From: Acidisoma sp. PAMC 29798
Lineage (GTDB): Bacteria; Pseudomonadota; Alphaproteobacteria; Acetobacterales; Acetobacteraceae
Assembly (NCBI RefSeq): GCF_030252425.1
Contig: NZ_CP126994.1
Coordinates: 3,095,001 to 3,159,000 of the forward strand
Direction: 5' to 3'
Length of the DNA stretch: 64,000 nucleotides
The notes under the pieces are model-generated. The model saw nothing but the letters and a program-made list of their open reading frames with translations, was not told the origin of the DNA and did not search any database. Position 1 is the first letter of the stretch, and each line of letters opens with the position of its first letter. Position numbers and translations under genes: made by a program. This document shows positions 32,113 through 40,437 of this stretch, one piece after another.

Positions 32113-33627
32113 TCAGACCTGGGGCTGGACGCGTTCGAGGTTGACGCCGACATCTTCCAGCGTGCCACGGGTTTCGATGCGGAAGATCCAGGTGACCACG
32201 GCGCCCGCGAGGGAGGAGATGATCAGCAGGATCAGCAGCATCTGGGTGCCGATGTCCTTCAGGAGGAAGGGAAACAGGAAGGCGGTCAGCACGGCGCCGA
32301 TCTTGGCGAAGGACGCGGCGAAACCTGCGCCATAGCCACGGATATGGGTCGGGAAGACCTCACCCGCCAGAAGATAGGTCTGCGCGTTCGGGCCCATATT
32401 GGTCATGAAGTTGAACAGCATGAAGCCGGCGAACAGCAGCACGATCTGCGCCTCGCCCGTCATACCCTGAGACAGGGCGGCGAGGCCCAGGCCCACGGCG
32501 CAGCCGATGAAGCCCACGATCTGCAGCCGGATGCGACCGGCGCGCTCGACCATGAAGATCGCCGCGATGATGCCGACGATCAGCAGCACATCGAGCATCG
32601 CCGTGCCTTTGGCGGAAAGCTCCACCTTGCTGACGATCTGGGCGACCGTATCCGTCTTGCCGGCCGAGCCGAGGGTCTTCGCTAGGATGACCGGAGTGAA
32701 GATGCCGATGCCGTAGGTCGAGAGATCCTGAAGGAACCAGGGGATCGACGCCAGGAAGGTCGCCCGACGATGGGGCGCGTTGTCGAACAACGACGCGACG
32801 CCGCCGCGCGGCGCCACATGACCGCCCGCCGCCTCGTCATGATGCGGATTGATCAGCTCGACGATCTTCGGATACTGCGGCTCGCGATGCAGCAATTCCA
32901 TGGTCGCGGTCCGCGCCTCGGCCATGCGGCCACGCGAAACCAGCCAATGGGCGCTGTCGCAGACGAAGAAGCGACCGATGACCACCAGGATCGCCGGGAT
33001 GATCGCCATGGCGAACATATAGCGCCAGGCATCGAGGCTCGGGAAAAAGGACAGGATCAGCACGCCTAGAAGCGCACCGCAGATGGCGCCGACCGCCTGG
33101 AAGGCGAAAGCGCCGAGGATGAGGCCGCCACGACCGCGGCTCGGCACCGCTTCCGCGATGACCACATGCGCCGTCGGATAATCGCAGCCCAAGGCCAGGC
33201 CGATGCCGAACAGGCAGATCGCCATCCAGATGAAGCTTTGGGCCAAGGTCAGCAGGATCAGGAAGATCACGAACAGCACCATTTCGGCGATGAACATGCG
33301 CTTGCGGCCGAAGACATCGGCCAAGCCGCCGAGCAGCGTCGCGCCGATGAGAATTCCGAAGAGAGTGGCCGCCGTCACGACACTGTTCTGCGCCGCATGC
33401 AGCCCGAAATCCTTATCGATGAGCGGCAGCGCGACGCCGGTCATGAACACGACCAGGCCTTCGAAGAACTTGCCGGCAATGGCCAAGCCCCAGATGCGCT
33501 TCTGCATGCCGGTCATCGGCAGGGAGTCCACCGCAGTCCCGTCCGCCCAGACCGGGATTTCGTCAATATACTGCTGGACAGTGCGGCCGGAGGTGTTCCG
33601 GCGGAGCGGCTCGGTGATCTGGTCCAT
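32113..33627 (-). CDS. MFS transporter
   Basis: 504 residues with twelve predicted transmembrane segments. The signature loop LGGLADVFGRKRMF lies between TM2 and TM3, and ALGCDYPTAHVVIAEAVPSR in the first half is typical of the sugar/organic anion branch. Two halves are joined by a long cytoplasmic loop containing PHHDEAAGGHVAPRGGV. The substrate is not predictable; relatives carry sugars or aromatic acids. It begins 129 nt from the Rieske gene stop and probably has its own promoter there. Confidence 0.88.
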   Translation of the reverse strand: MDQITEPLRRNTSGRTVQQYIDEIPVWADGTAVDSLPMTGMQKRIWGLAIAGKFFEGLVVFMTGVALPLIDKDFGLHAAQNSVVTAATLFGILIGATLLGGLADVFGRKRMFIAEMVLFVIFLILLTLAQSFIWMAICLFGIGLALGCDYPTAHVVIAEAVPSRGRGGLILGAFAFQAVGAICGALLGVLILSFFPSLDAWRYMFAMAIIPAILVVIGRFFVCDSAHWLVSRGRMAEARTATMELLHREPQYPKIVELINPHHDEAAGGHVAPRGGVASLFDNAPHRRATFLASIPWFLQDLSTYGIGIFTPVILAKTLGSAGKTDTVAQIVSKVELSAKGTAMLDVLLIVGIIAAIFMVERAGRIRLQIVGFIGCAVGLGLAALSQGMTGEAQIVLLFAGFMLFNFMTNMGPNAQTYLLAGEVFPTHIRGYGAGFAASFAKIGAVLTAFLFPFLLKDIGTQMLLILLIISSLAGAVVTWIFRIETRGTLEDVGVNLERVQPQV

Positions 33628-33756
33628 GGGATACCTGTCGTGGGAGTTCAGGGGATCACGCTACAGGGTCCGCACGCCCCTGTTTGCGACAGAAGCGTTA
33701 AACAAACTCCTGCGATCTTAAAGCGGTTGATGAAACCAACGCCGGAACGAAGCCGA

Positions 33757-34329
33757 TTAATCCGTCCGCCCGGTCGTGCCGCCGAGCCGCCCTGAAAACG
33801 GGCCTGCAACCAGGACGAGACCATCCACCACCTCAAGTGGCAGTGACGGCAGCGGCTTGGGCGCCGGCCCTGCCACCACCTCTGCATTCCGCGCCGGATC
33901 GTATTCCGAGCCATGACAGGGGCAGAGCAACAGCCGGTCCGTCGCTTTCCAGGACGAGACGATGCAGCCGGCATGGGTGCAGACGGCGGTGAACGCGACC
34001 AGCGCGCCCCCATGCGCCTCATCGCGGTCACCGAGCAGGCGCAGCAGGAGCACCTGATTAGCCACGGCGCCGTCTCGCACGGTGCCGGTCTTCAGGTCCA
34101 TCGGCCAAGTGAGCACCGGTGGCGCACCGCGACGGAAATCACGGGGCCGCAGCGCGACATGCCCGGTGTCGCCGACCGCCACCAGAGCATCCCCAGGCTG
34201 CGGACCCATGGTTCTGGCATCCGTCGCATGAGCGATCGCGGGCGCCGCCACCGAGGCGGCGGCACAGAGGCCGAGATCCAGCACCCGCCGTCTGGATAGG
34301 GGGCGTCGGGAGAGCGTTTCATGGGTCAT
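33757..34329 (-). CDS. Tat-exported Rieske [2Fe-2S] protein
   Basis: 190 residues. The N-terminus has a twin-arginine signal (SRRRVLDLGLCAAASVAAPA) ending near AHA. The Rieske cluster box 1 is CTHAGC and box 2 CPCHGSEYD, with the Cys-x-His pairs intact. The protein resembles the iron-sulfur subunit of bc1 complexes but no cytochrome b gene is adjacent, so it is a stand-alone periplasmic electron carrier. ATG 34329 was chosen because the signal begins there. It starts 17 nt behind gspJ and is likely co-transcribed with the type II secretion genes, an odd pairing. Its electron partner is unknown. Confidence 0.88.
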   Translation of the reverse strand: MTHETLSRRPLSRRRVLDLGLCAAASVAAPAIAHATDARTMGPQPGDALVAVGDTGHVALRPRDFRRGAPPVLTWPMDLKTGTVRDGAVANQVLLLRLLGDRDEAHGGALVAFTAVCTHAGCIVSSWKATDRLLLCPCHGSEYDPARNAEVVAGPAPKPLPSLPLEVVDGLVLVAGPFSGRLGGTTGRTD

Positions 34330-34346
34330 GCGTTCAATCCTTTCGT

Positions 34347-34943
34347 TCAGTCGCTGTCGGCCTCGCGCATCGGCGCCACGATCACATCCGGCCAATGCCG
34401 GGACGTATCGTCGATATGCACACGCACGAGTTCAGGCGGCTCGATGCCCTGCCATTGATCCACCCAGCCCGCCGGTTGATGGCGCGACGGCGGGCGGAAA
34501 TAGGCGAAGGTCACCCGCCGCACGCCGGACAACAGCGTCGCCGACTGGGTGACGAATGGCACCAGCCGCCGGGCATGCAGATGCGGCGTCCAGCGCAGCA
34601 CAAGCCCATGCGCGTCATCGACGCTCAAGATGATATCGGCGAGGCGCGTGGGGTTCGCCGGCGCATTCGCCGGCAGTTCCGTCGTGAAGATCAGGCGCCC
34701 GGCATCACCCCGGATGGTCGGCGCATGCGGATCGTCCCCCGGCGCCATCCGCGCCAGCAGCGCACGCAAGGTACGGTCCGTGGAATCGAGGGCGCTGTCG
34801 CGGTCGATGCCCCGCGCCTGCCTATCGGACACCGCCACGCCGAAGCGCAGGCCCTGCGCCAATCCAGCGACGATGAAGCCGAGCACCACGAGAGAGACGA
34901 GCGTTTCGACCAGCGTGAAACCGGCCTCAGGGTCCGGCCTCAT
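34347..34943 (-). CDS. gspJ: Type II secretion minor pseudopilin GspJ
   Basis: 198 residues. The prepilin site is EAG|FTLVETLVSLVVLGFIVA with Glu at +5. Size, place behind gspI and motifs such as RRVTFAYFRPP fit GspJ. The mature protein joins GspI and GspK in the tip of the pseudopilus. The start overlaps gspI by 4 nt. Confidence 0.85.
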   Translation of the reverse strand: MRPDPEAGFTLVETLVSLVVLGFIVAGLAQGLRFGVAVSDRQARGIDRDSALDSTDRTLRALLARMAPGDDPHAPTIRGDAGRLIFTTELPANAPANPTRLADIILSVDDAHGLVLRWTPHLHARRLVPFVTQSATLLSGVRRVTFAYFRPPSRHQPAGWVDQWQGIEPPELVRVHIDDTSRHWPDVIVAPMREADSD

Positions 34944-35338
34944 GGCGTCGCCGCCGCGAAGCCGACCACGCGTTCGGTATCGAGTTGCACGCGGCGGCCC
35001 GGTGCATCGCCCCAGGACACAGCGACGCTCACAGCCAGCAGCGTCTCATGACCGGATGCCAGCGCACTTGTGGCCAGCGGCACGATGCGAAGATGCCAAT
35101 GATAGCCGTCTCCCTCATCGCCTTGGCGATCGCTCGGCTGCGGCGCATCCCCGATGGCGGCGAGGTGGGATTGGGCGCGGGCCATCGCCTCCTGATAGCG
35201 GGCCGAAAGGCTGGTCGCCCGCAACCCGTCCAGCCCGGCATGGGCCAGCACGCCCAGTGCCAGGCCGGCGATGATGAAGGCGACCAGAACCTCAATCAAC
35301 GTAAAGCCCGCTTCGGTTCTGCGGTGGTCAATGCGCAT
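34940..35338 (-). CDS. gspI: Type II secretion minor pseudopilin GspI
   Basis: 132 residues, the usual GspI size. The prepilin cleavage site is TEAG|FTLIEVLVAFIIAGLA with Glu at +5, processed by the peptidase GspO (53584). The remainder has GspI-like strands (DGYHWHLRIVPLA). GspI, J and K form the pseudopilus tip. It overlaps gspH by 11 nt. Confidence 0.85.
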   Translation of the reverse strand: MRIDHRRTEAGFTLIEVLVAFIIAGLALGVLAHAGLDGLRATSLSARYQEAMARAQSHLAAIGDAPQPSDRQGDEGDGYHWHLRIVPLATSALASGHETLLAVSVAVSWGDAPGRRVQLDTERVVGFAAATP

Positions 35339-35783
35339 TGATCACATCGACCCGCCCGCTCAGCCAATCCACGCCGACCAGGATGCGCCGCCCCGGCATG
35401 CCGAGCACGACAGCGCCGCCGGTGGCGCTGCCGTCCGGCGCAAAACTGAACAGAGCGCGGCGGGGCGCGGTGCCGTCGGCCATCTGTGCCGCGAGCGGGA
35501 GCCAGGCGGGAAGCGCCGGCCGCGCGACACCGTCCATCGTCAGGCGATGCGAGGGCAGGTCAAGCATGACCAGCACGGCGCGGTCATTTGCGATGGCGCG
35601 GCTGCGGCCGAGGCGAAAGGTCTGCGCCACCTCACTCGCCGCCGCCCGCGCCTCCATGCCGGGGCTGCGCGATGGTCCGCGTGCCAGCAGCAAGGCGCCC
35701 GTGAGGCCCATGATGACGATCACGACCAAAAGCTCGATCAAGGTGAAGCCCGCCTCGGTTGACCTCTCATTGCGCGAGATCAT
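35328..35783 (-). CDS. gspH: Type II secretion minor pseudopilin GspH
   Basis: 151 residues. The N-terminus NERSTEAG|FTLIELLVVIVIMG is a prepilin signal with Glu at +5. The body contains ASEVAQTFRLGRSRAIANDR, the GspH/FimT helix signature. GspH links the tip to the GspG shaft. It overlaps gspF by 17 nt. Confidence 0.88.
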   Translation of the reverse strand: MISRNERSTEAGFTLIELLVVIVIMGLTGALLLARGPSRSPGMEARAAASEVAQTFRLGRSRAIANDRAVLVMLDLPSHRLTMDGVARPALPAWLPLAAQMADGTAPRRALFSFAPDGSATGGAVVLGMPGRRILVGVDWLSGRVDVINAH

Positions 35784-36984
35784 TGAGACCCAGCATGGCT
35801 TGCATCAGCGAGCCGACGATCAGGGCGATCACGCCGCCCATGCCGATGGTGATGGCAGGGGTGAGCAGCGACACCATGCGCTGCACCGCCAGACTCGTCT
35901 TTTCCTCATGGATATCAGCGGCGCGCAAGGCCATCGGGCCGAGTTGCGCCGTCTCCTCCCCCAATTGCAGCAGATGGATGGTCCGCTGCGGGAAAAGCCC
36001 AGATTCTCCGAGTGGCCGCGCGAGCCCGGCACCGCCGCGCGCGCCGATGGTCGCCGTATCGAGCGCGCGCACACCGGCGGCATTGCCCAAAACCTCGCGC
36101 ACGATGTCGAGCGCGGTGATCAGCGGCATGCCATTGATGAGCAGGGTGCCGAGCGTGCGCGTGAAGCGCGCGGCCATAATCTCCCGCGCCAATCCACCGA
36201 TCACCGGCAGGCGCAAGCGCATCCGATCGAAGGTAAAGCGCGGCCCCGGTTGACGCAGCAATCGGTTGGCGCCGAGCACCAGAAGGGCGAGCGCGCCAAG
36301 GCCCGGCAAGCCCCAATGGCCGAGCAGGCTGCCAGCATCGATCATCAAACGCGTCGATGTCGGCAAGGACGCGCCATTCTCCGCGAACAGGGGCACGAAT
36401 TGGGGCAGCACATCCGTCAGCAGCAGTACGATGGAGCCGACTGCCGCGAGCATCAGCACAGCGGGATAGATCAAAGCCGAGGTCACCGTCGATGCCAAAG
36501 CGCGCTCCCGCTCCAGCAGCGTCGCAAGCCGTTCCAAAGTCGGCGCCAGAGCGCCACCCGCCTCCCCCGCGCGCACCAGACCGACGTAAAGGCGCGAGAA
36601 GGTGGAAGGATGTTTGGACAAGGCTACGGCGAAGGCGCTGCCATCCCGCACGGCATCGCGCAGGCTGTTGAGCAGACGCGCGGAGCGGGCATTCGGCGCC
36701 GTCTCGACCAGAAAGCGCAGCGCGCGATCCAGATCCTGTCCCGCCCCGAGCATGACGGCGAGTTCGCGCGTCATGTCGGACACTTCCTGGGCACGCAGAC
36801 CATTGCGGCGGAAGGCACCGATGTCGATGCCGCTGAGGCGTCGCCTGCCATCCGTTTCGACCCGCATCAGGATGCTGCCCTGGCGGCGCAGACGCTCCAC
36901 CAGCGCCGCTTCGTCTGGCGCGTCCAGCACGCCCTGGCTGAGCTTACCGCCGCTGCCGATGGCGACGTATCGGAAGGTCGGCAT
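35767..36984 (-). CDS. gspF: Type II secretion inner-membrane platform protein GspF
   Basis: 405 residues with two homologous cytoplasmic four-helix domains and three transmembrane segments (ALIYPAVLMLAAVGSIVLLL is the first). The start MPTFRYVAIGSGGKLSQGVL and the repeat LREVL/LGQVLRE-like elements are typical. GspF sits beneath the pseudopilus and couples to the ATPase GspE. Its start codon overlaps the gspE stop by one base. Confidence 0.93.
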   Translation of the reverse strand: MPTFRYVAIGSGGKLSQGVLDAPDEAALVERLRRQGSILMRVETDGRRRLSGIDIGAFRRNGLRAQEVSDMTRELAVMLGAGQDLDRALRFLVETAPNARSARLLNSLRDAVRDGSAFAVALSKHPSTFSRLYVGLVRAGEAGGALAPTLERLATLLERERALASTVTSALIYPAVLMLAAVGSIVLLLTDVLPQFVPLFAENGASLPTSTRLMIDAGSLLGHWGLPGLGALALLVLGANRLLRQPGPRFTFDRMRLRLPVIGGLAREIMAARFTRTLGTLLINGMPLITALDIVREVLGNAAGVRALDTATIGARGGAGLARPLGESGLFPQRTIHLLQLGEETAQLGPMALRAADIHEEKTSLAVQRMVSLLTPAITIGMGGVIALIVGSLMQAMLGLNDLAQ

Positions 36985-38681
36985 CAGGCATCCGCCCGAA
37001 TGCTGCGCATGACTTCCTCGATCGTCGTTGTCCCATCCAGGGCGGCATCGAGCCCCGCATCGAACATGGTCTGCATGCCGGCCGCGACGGCCGCGCGCTC
37101 GACCTCGCTATGGTCGGCGCGGGCGAAGATCAATCGTTCGACCGCCTCGTCCGGCACCAGGAACTCGCAAATGGCGAGCCGGCCGCGATAGCCGGTGTTG
37201 CGGCATTTCTCGCAGCCGACCGGATGCCACAGCGTGACGGTGTTTTGGCCTCGCCGGTCGAGGCCGAAGCGACGCACAAGTTCGGGCGGTGCCTCGGCGG
37301 CGCGGCGGCATTCGGGGCAGAGCCGCCGCACCAGGCGTTGCGCCAGCACCCCGCGCAGCACCGCTGTCATCAGGTAATCCTCCAACCCCATGTCGCGCAG
37401 GCGGGTGATGGTGGCGGCGGCGGAATTGGTATGCAGCGTCGACAGCACGAGATGCCCGGTCAACGCCGCCTGCACGGCGATCTGCGCCGTCTCGATATCG
37501 CGGATTTCGCCGACCATGATGACATCCGGATCCTGCCGCAGGATCGACCGCAGCAGCGAGGCGAAGTTGAGCCCGATTTGCGGACGCACTTGAATTTGGT
37601 TGATGCCACCGAGCTGAAACTCGATCGGATCTTCGATGGTGACGACTTTCCGGCTGACGGAGTTCAGACCGAGCAGACCGGTGTAGAGCGTGGTCGTCTT
37701 GCCGCTGCCCGTGGGGCCCGTGACCAGCACGATGCCATTGGGCAGATTGAGCGCCTCCGTGAACTGCCGCGCGATGGCGGGCGGCAGGCCAAGACGCGCA
37801 TAATCGAAGGCGACGGCGCTGCGGTCGAGCACGCGCAGCACGACGCTCTCCCCATACAGAGACGGCACGGTGGAGACGCGAAAATCCACATCCTGGCCGC
37901 GCACCGCCAGCCGGATGCGTCCATCCTGCGGCAGGCGGCGTTCGGCGATATCGAGATGCGCCATGATCTTGATGCGTGAGGTGATGGCCGCTGTCATTTG
38001 CGACGATGGGCTGTCGATTTCATGCAGCACGCCATCGAAGCGATAGCGCACACGCAGCCGGTCCTCGAAAGGCTCGATATGAATGTCGCTCGCCTGCGTC
38101 TCGACCGCACGCCAGATCAGTTGATTGACGAGGCGAATAACCGGTGCGTCACTCGCGAGATCGCGCAGCCGCTCGGTATCTTCCTCCAAGGGCGCGGCAT
38201 TTGCGTCTGCATCCTCCGTCTCCTCTTTCTGATCGGGATAGAGCCGCTCGAAGGCGGCTTCCAACTCGATCGGGACGGCGATTTCCAAGCGTATGCTTTG
38301 GCCAGTGGCGGCCGCCACGGCCTCAGGCGTGAAGGCATCGAGCGGATCGGCAACCGCGAGGACCAACGTGTCCCCATCCTGCCCGATCGGCATCACGCGC
38401 GCCGCGCGCAAGAACGGCACCGACAGACGCTCGGGCCATAGCGCCTCGGCCGGATAGCCGCCTACCGTCGTCATCGGCAGATCCAGGAGCCGCGCATAAG
38501 CGCCCGCGAGGCTACGCTCCGTCACCAATCCGAGTTGACTGAGCACCCGATCAAGCCGCTGGCCGTTATCCTCCGCGACGCGGCGCCCACGCTCCACCGC
38601 CTTCGCGTCGCAATGGCCTTCACTCACCAGAAGGTCGATCAGCGCCTCCAGCGGCGTCACCTCTTGTCTCAAAACTGTCAT
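36984..38681 (-). CDS. gspE: Type II secretion ATPase GspE
   Basis: 565 residues. Walker A GPTGSGKTT is at 322-330, with the Asp box (VTIEDPIEF) and His box (LVLSTLHTNSAAATITRL) behind it. The zinc-finger four-Cys set is CPEC and CEKC in the C2 domain. The N-terminal domain (1-150) should contact GspL. It powers pseudopilus growth. The ATG at 38681 overlaps the lytic transglycosylase stop by 4 nt, so the two are coupled. Confidence 0.95.
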   Translation of the reverse strand: MTVLRQEVTPLEALIDLLVSEGHCDAKAVERGRRVAEDNGQRLDRVLSQLGLVTERSLAGAYARLLDLPMTTVGGYPAEALWPERLSVPFLRAARVMPIGQDGDTLVLAVADPLDAFTPEAVAAATGQSIRLEIAVPIELEAAFERLYPDQKEETEDADANAAPLEEDTERLRDLASDAPVIRLVNQLIWRAVETQASDIHIEPFEDRLRVRYRFDGVLHEIDSPSSQMTAAITSRIKIMAHLDIAERRLPQDGRIRLAVRGQDVDFRVSTVPSLYGESVVLRVLDRSAVAFDYARLGLPPAIARQFTEALNLPNGIVLVTGPTGSGKTTTLYTGLLGLNSVSRKVVTIEDPIEFQLGGINQIQVRPQIGLNFASLLRSILRQDPDVIMVGEIRDIETAQIAVQAALTGHLVLSTLHTNSAAATITRLRDMGLEDYLMTAVLRGVLAQRLVRRLCPECRRAAEAPPELVRRFGLDRRGQNTVTLWHPVGCEKCRNTGYRGRLAICEFLVPDEAVERLIFARADHSEVERAAVAAGMQTMFDAGLDAALDGTTTIEEVMRSIRADA

Positions 38682-39094
38682 GAGCTGGGCTCGGCATTTT
38701 CGAACATCAGGGTGGCTGCGCGAAGCACCTGGTTCTGATAGTCTCGATTGAGGACGGCGGTGTGGGAGTGGTAATCGCCGACCGCGCGCAGCAGATCACC
38801 GCCCGTCTCATTTAGATAGGTTCGCATGATGGCGCCGGCGGCCGCGATGTTGAAACATGGCACATTCGTCAGACGATCGCGCACGATGTCCTGCGATAGA
38901 TGGGTATAGGCTTGAAGAGCGGGGAGCCAGCTTGTGTTGATCTGCATCACGCCGAGATCGGCGGTGCCATTCGTATCGGCGCGGACCATGCCGGGGCTGC
39001 CGCCTTCCACCGCTTGGATGGATGGCAGCACGCGCGGCGGCAGCGCATAAAGATGCGCGACAAGAGCCATGCAAGCGAGATAGGGAACGGCCAT
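38678..39094 (-). CDS. Lytic transglycosylase-like protein
   Basis: 138 residues from ATG 39094 (GAGGA six nt upstream). After a hydrophobic signal-like start (ACMALVAHLYALPPRVLP), the SLT core shows AVEGGSPGMVRADTNGTADL with Glu probably catalytic, GVMQINTSWLP, and NIAAAGAIMRTYLNE. Such enzymes cleave peptidoglycan between MurNAc and GlcNAc. Here the gene is first in the block that continues into gspE and gspF, so it may open the wall for the secretion machine. It is divergent from gspG. Confidence 0.83.
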   Translation of the reverse strand: MAVPYLACMALVAHLYALPPRVLPSIQAVEGGSPGMVRADTNGTADLGVMQINTSWLPALQAYTHLSQDIVRDRLTNVPCFNIAAAGAIMRTYLNETGGDLLRAVGDYHSHTAVLNRDYQNQVLRAATLMFENAEPSS

Positions 39095-39139
39095 CAACTT
39101 TCCTCGTCACGCACATCTATGAGAATACAAGAGGCGACA

Positions 39140-39595
39140 ATGAGCAACGACACTCCGACGACATCGACCGATCAGCCTACCGATCGCGAAAGCGGCTTTA
39201 CGCTTCTGGAACTTTTGGTGGTCATCGTGATCATCGGGCTTCTCGTGGGCTTTGTGGCACCCGCGGCGCTGCGCCAATTGGGCGGCGCACGCGTCTCCGT
39301 CGCAAAGCAGTCGATCACGCGCATGGGTGCGATCCTGGACATGTACAAGCTCGATGTCGGCAGCTATCCGGCAACCTCCGACGGATTGCACGCGCTGATC
39401 GAAAAGCCGTCCGACGCCACGAATTGGAACGGCCCCTATCTCAAGAGCGACACCGGTGCGGTCGATCCTTGGAACCACCCTTATGTCTATCGCTTCCCCT
39501 CCGACCGCAGCGGACATGATTATGATCTCTGCTCGCGCGGACCGAACGGCACGGCGTCGGATACTTCCGACAGCGGCATGATCTGCAATCCGTAA
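39140..39595 (+). CDS. gspG: Type II secretion major pseudopilin GspG (inverted)
   Basis: 151 residues from ATG 39140 (AGAGG 7 nt upstream). The prepilin site is ESG|FTLLELLVVIVIIGLLVG with Glu at +5, followed by the GspG-specific core SITRMGAILDMYKLDVGSYP, AWNGPYLKSD-like NWNGPYLKSD and the C-terminal calcium-loop region. GspG builds the pseudopilus shaft. Unlike all other gsp genes here it is on the plus strand, between the divergent transglycosylase gene and the convergent gspK. Confidence 0.93.
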   Translation: MSNDTPTTSTDQPTDRESGFTLLELLVVIVIIGLLVGFVAPAALRQLGGARVSVAKQSITRMGAILDMYKLDVGSYPATSDGLHALIEKPSDATNWNGPYLKSDTGAVDPWNHPYVYRFPSDRSGHDYDLCSRGPNGTASDTSDSGMICNP

Positions 39596-39636
39596 CGACT
39601 GTATGAGACGGAGTTCGACGCCCGACCATGACACCG

Positions 39637-40437
39637 TCACAGCGACTGCCAATTCAAGATACGAAACGGCCGCCCGCGCGGATCGGGCACCAGGCGCACA
39701 GTCGCGCGACGCGTGAAGCGCGCACCGCCTCGCCCGACAGCCGTCGCCGTAATCGTCACCGTCGGGTCGCCACCCTCGTCTATGCCGGCGGCCGCTGCGC
39801 CACCCGACTGTTGCGCGACCAAGGCCAAGGCGCGCGCCACAAAAGGATCGGCGGCGGCAAGCGCCGGTGTGTCATTCTCTTGATAGATCGATATATGCGG
39901 TAGAAGGCAGGCCCGCAGCGCGGGTGTTATGCCAATGACAAGACCGATCTCATCGCTCGTCTCGAAGGGCGCCCCAGGCGGCGCATAGCCTAATCCCGCC
40001 GCGCGATACGCGACTGAGGGATCAACGCCGCTCGCCGGCGCGCGCCAGGCGAGAATCGCCTGTGTGATGGCCGCAGATTGCGGAGCGGATGCGCCGCACA
40101 GCGTCAGCATGGCGCCGAGCAGAGGCTCGTCTGCCGCATTCGGGTTGATCTTGCCGGCGACATTCTCGACCGTCACATCGGCGACGCCCGCGGATAGCAC
40201 CAAATGATGGCGCCCTTGCAAGGGCCAATGCTGCGGTGGCGGCTCCAAAAGATGAAACATTGTGTCCTGGACCGCGCCATCCGCGACCGCTTCGGCCACC
40301 GCCGAAGCGCGCAGATTGCTCGCGAGCTGCGCCTCGCTGCGGCCGGCCGATAGCACTTGCGTCAGGATCAAGGATAGCAGAACGAGCGACCAGAGGACGA
40401 TGAGCAGAGCGAACCCCGCCTGCCTCCGGTCAGGCAT
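39637..40437 (-). CDS. gspK: Type II secretion minor pseudopilin GspK
   Basis: 266 residues from ATG 40437. The prepilin-like start is RQAG|FALLIVLWSLVLLSLIL; position +5 is Ile instead of Glu, as is normal for GspK. The body has KINPNAADEPLLGAMLTLCG, the GspK signature ('INVNTA'). GspK caps the pseudopilus tip. The ATG overlaps the gspD stop in TAATG. Confidence 0.9.
   Translation of the reverse strand: MPDRRQAGFALLIVLWSLVLLSLILTQVLSAGRSEAQLASNLRASAVAEAVADGAVQDTMFHLLEPPPQHWPLQGRHHLVLSAGVADVTVENVAGKINPNAADEPLLGAMLTLCGASAPQSAAITQAILAWRAPASGVDPSVAYRAAGLGYAPPGAPFETSDEIGLVIGITPALRACLLPHISIYQENDTPALAAADPFVARALALVAQQSGGAAAAGIDEGGDPTVTITATAVGRGGARFTRRATVRLVPDPRGRPFRILNWQSL

Noticed and set aside
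35338-37191. A 617-codon plus-strand frame across gspH and gspF
   Set aside because: It overlaps two well supported secretion genes and has the composition of a reverse-complement shadow.
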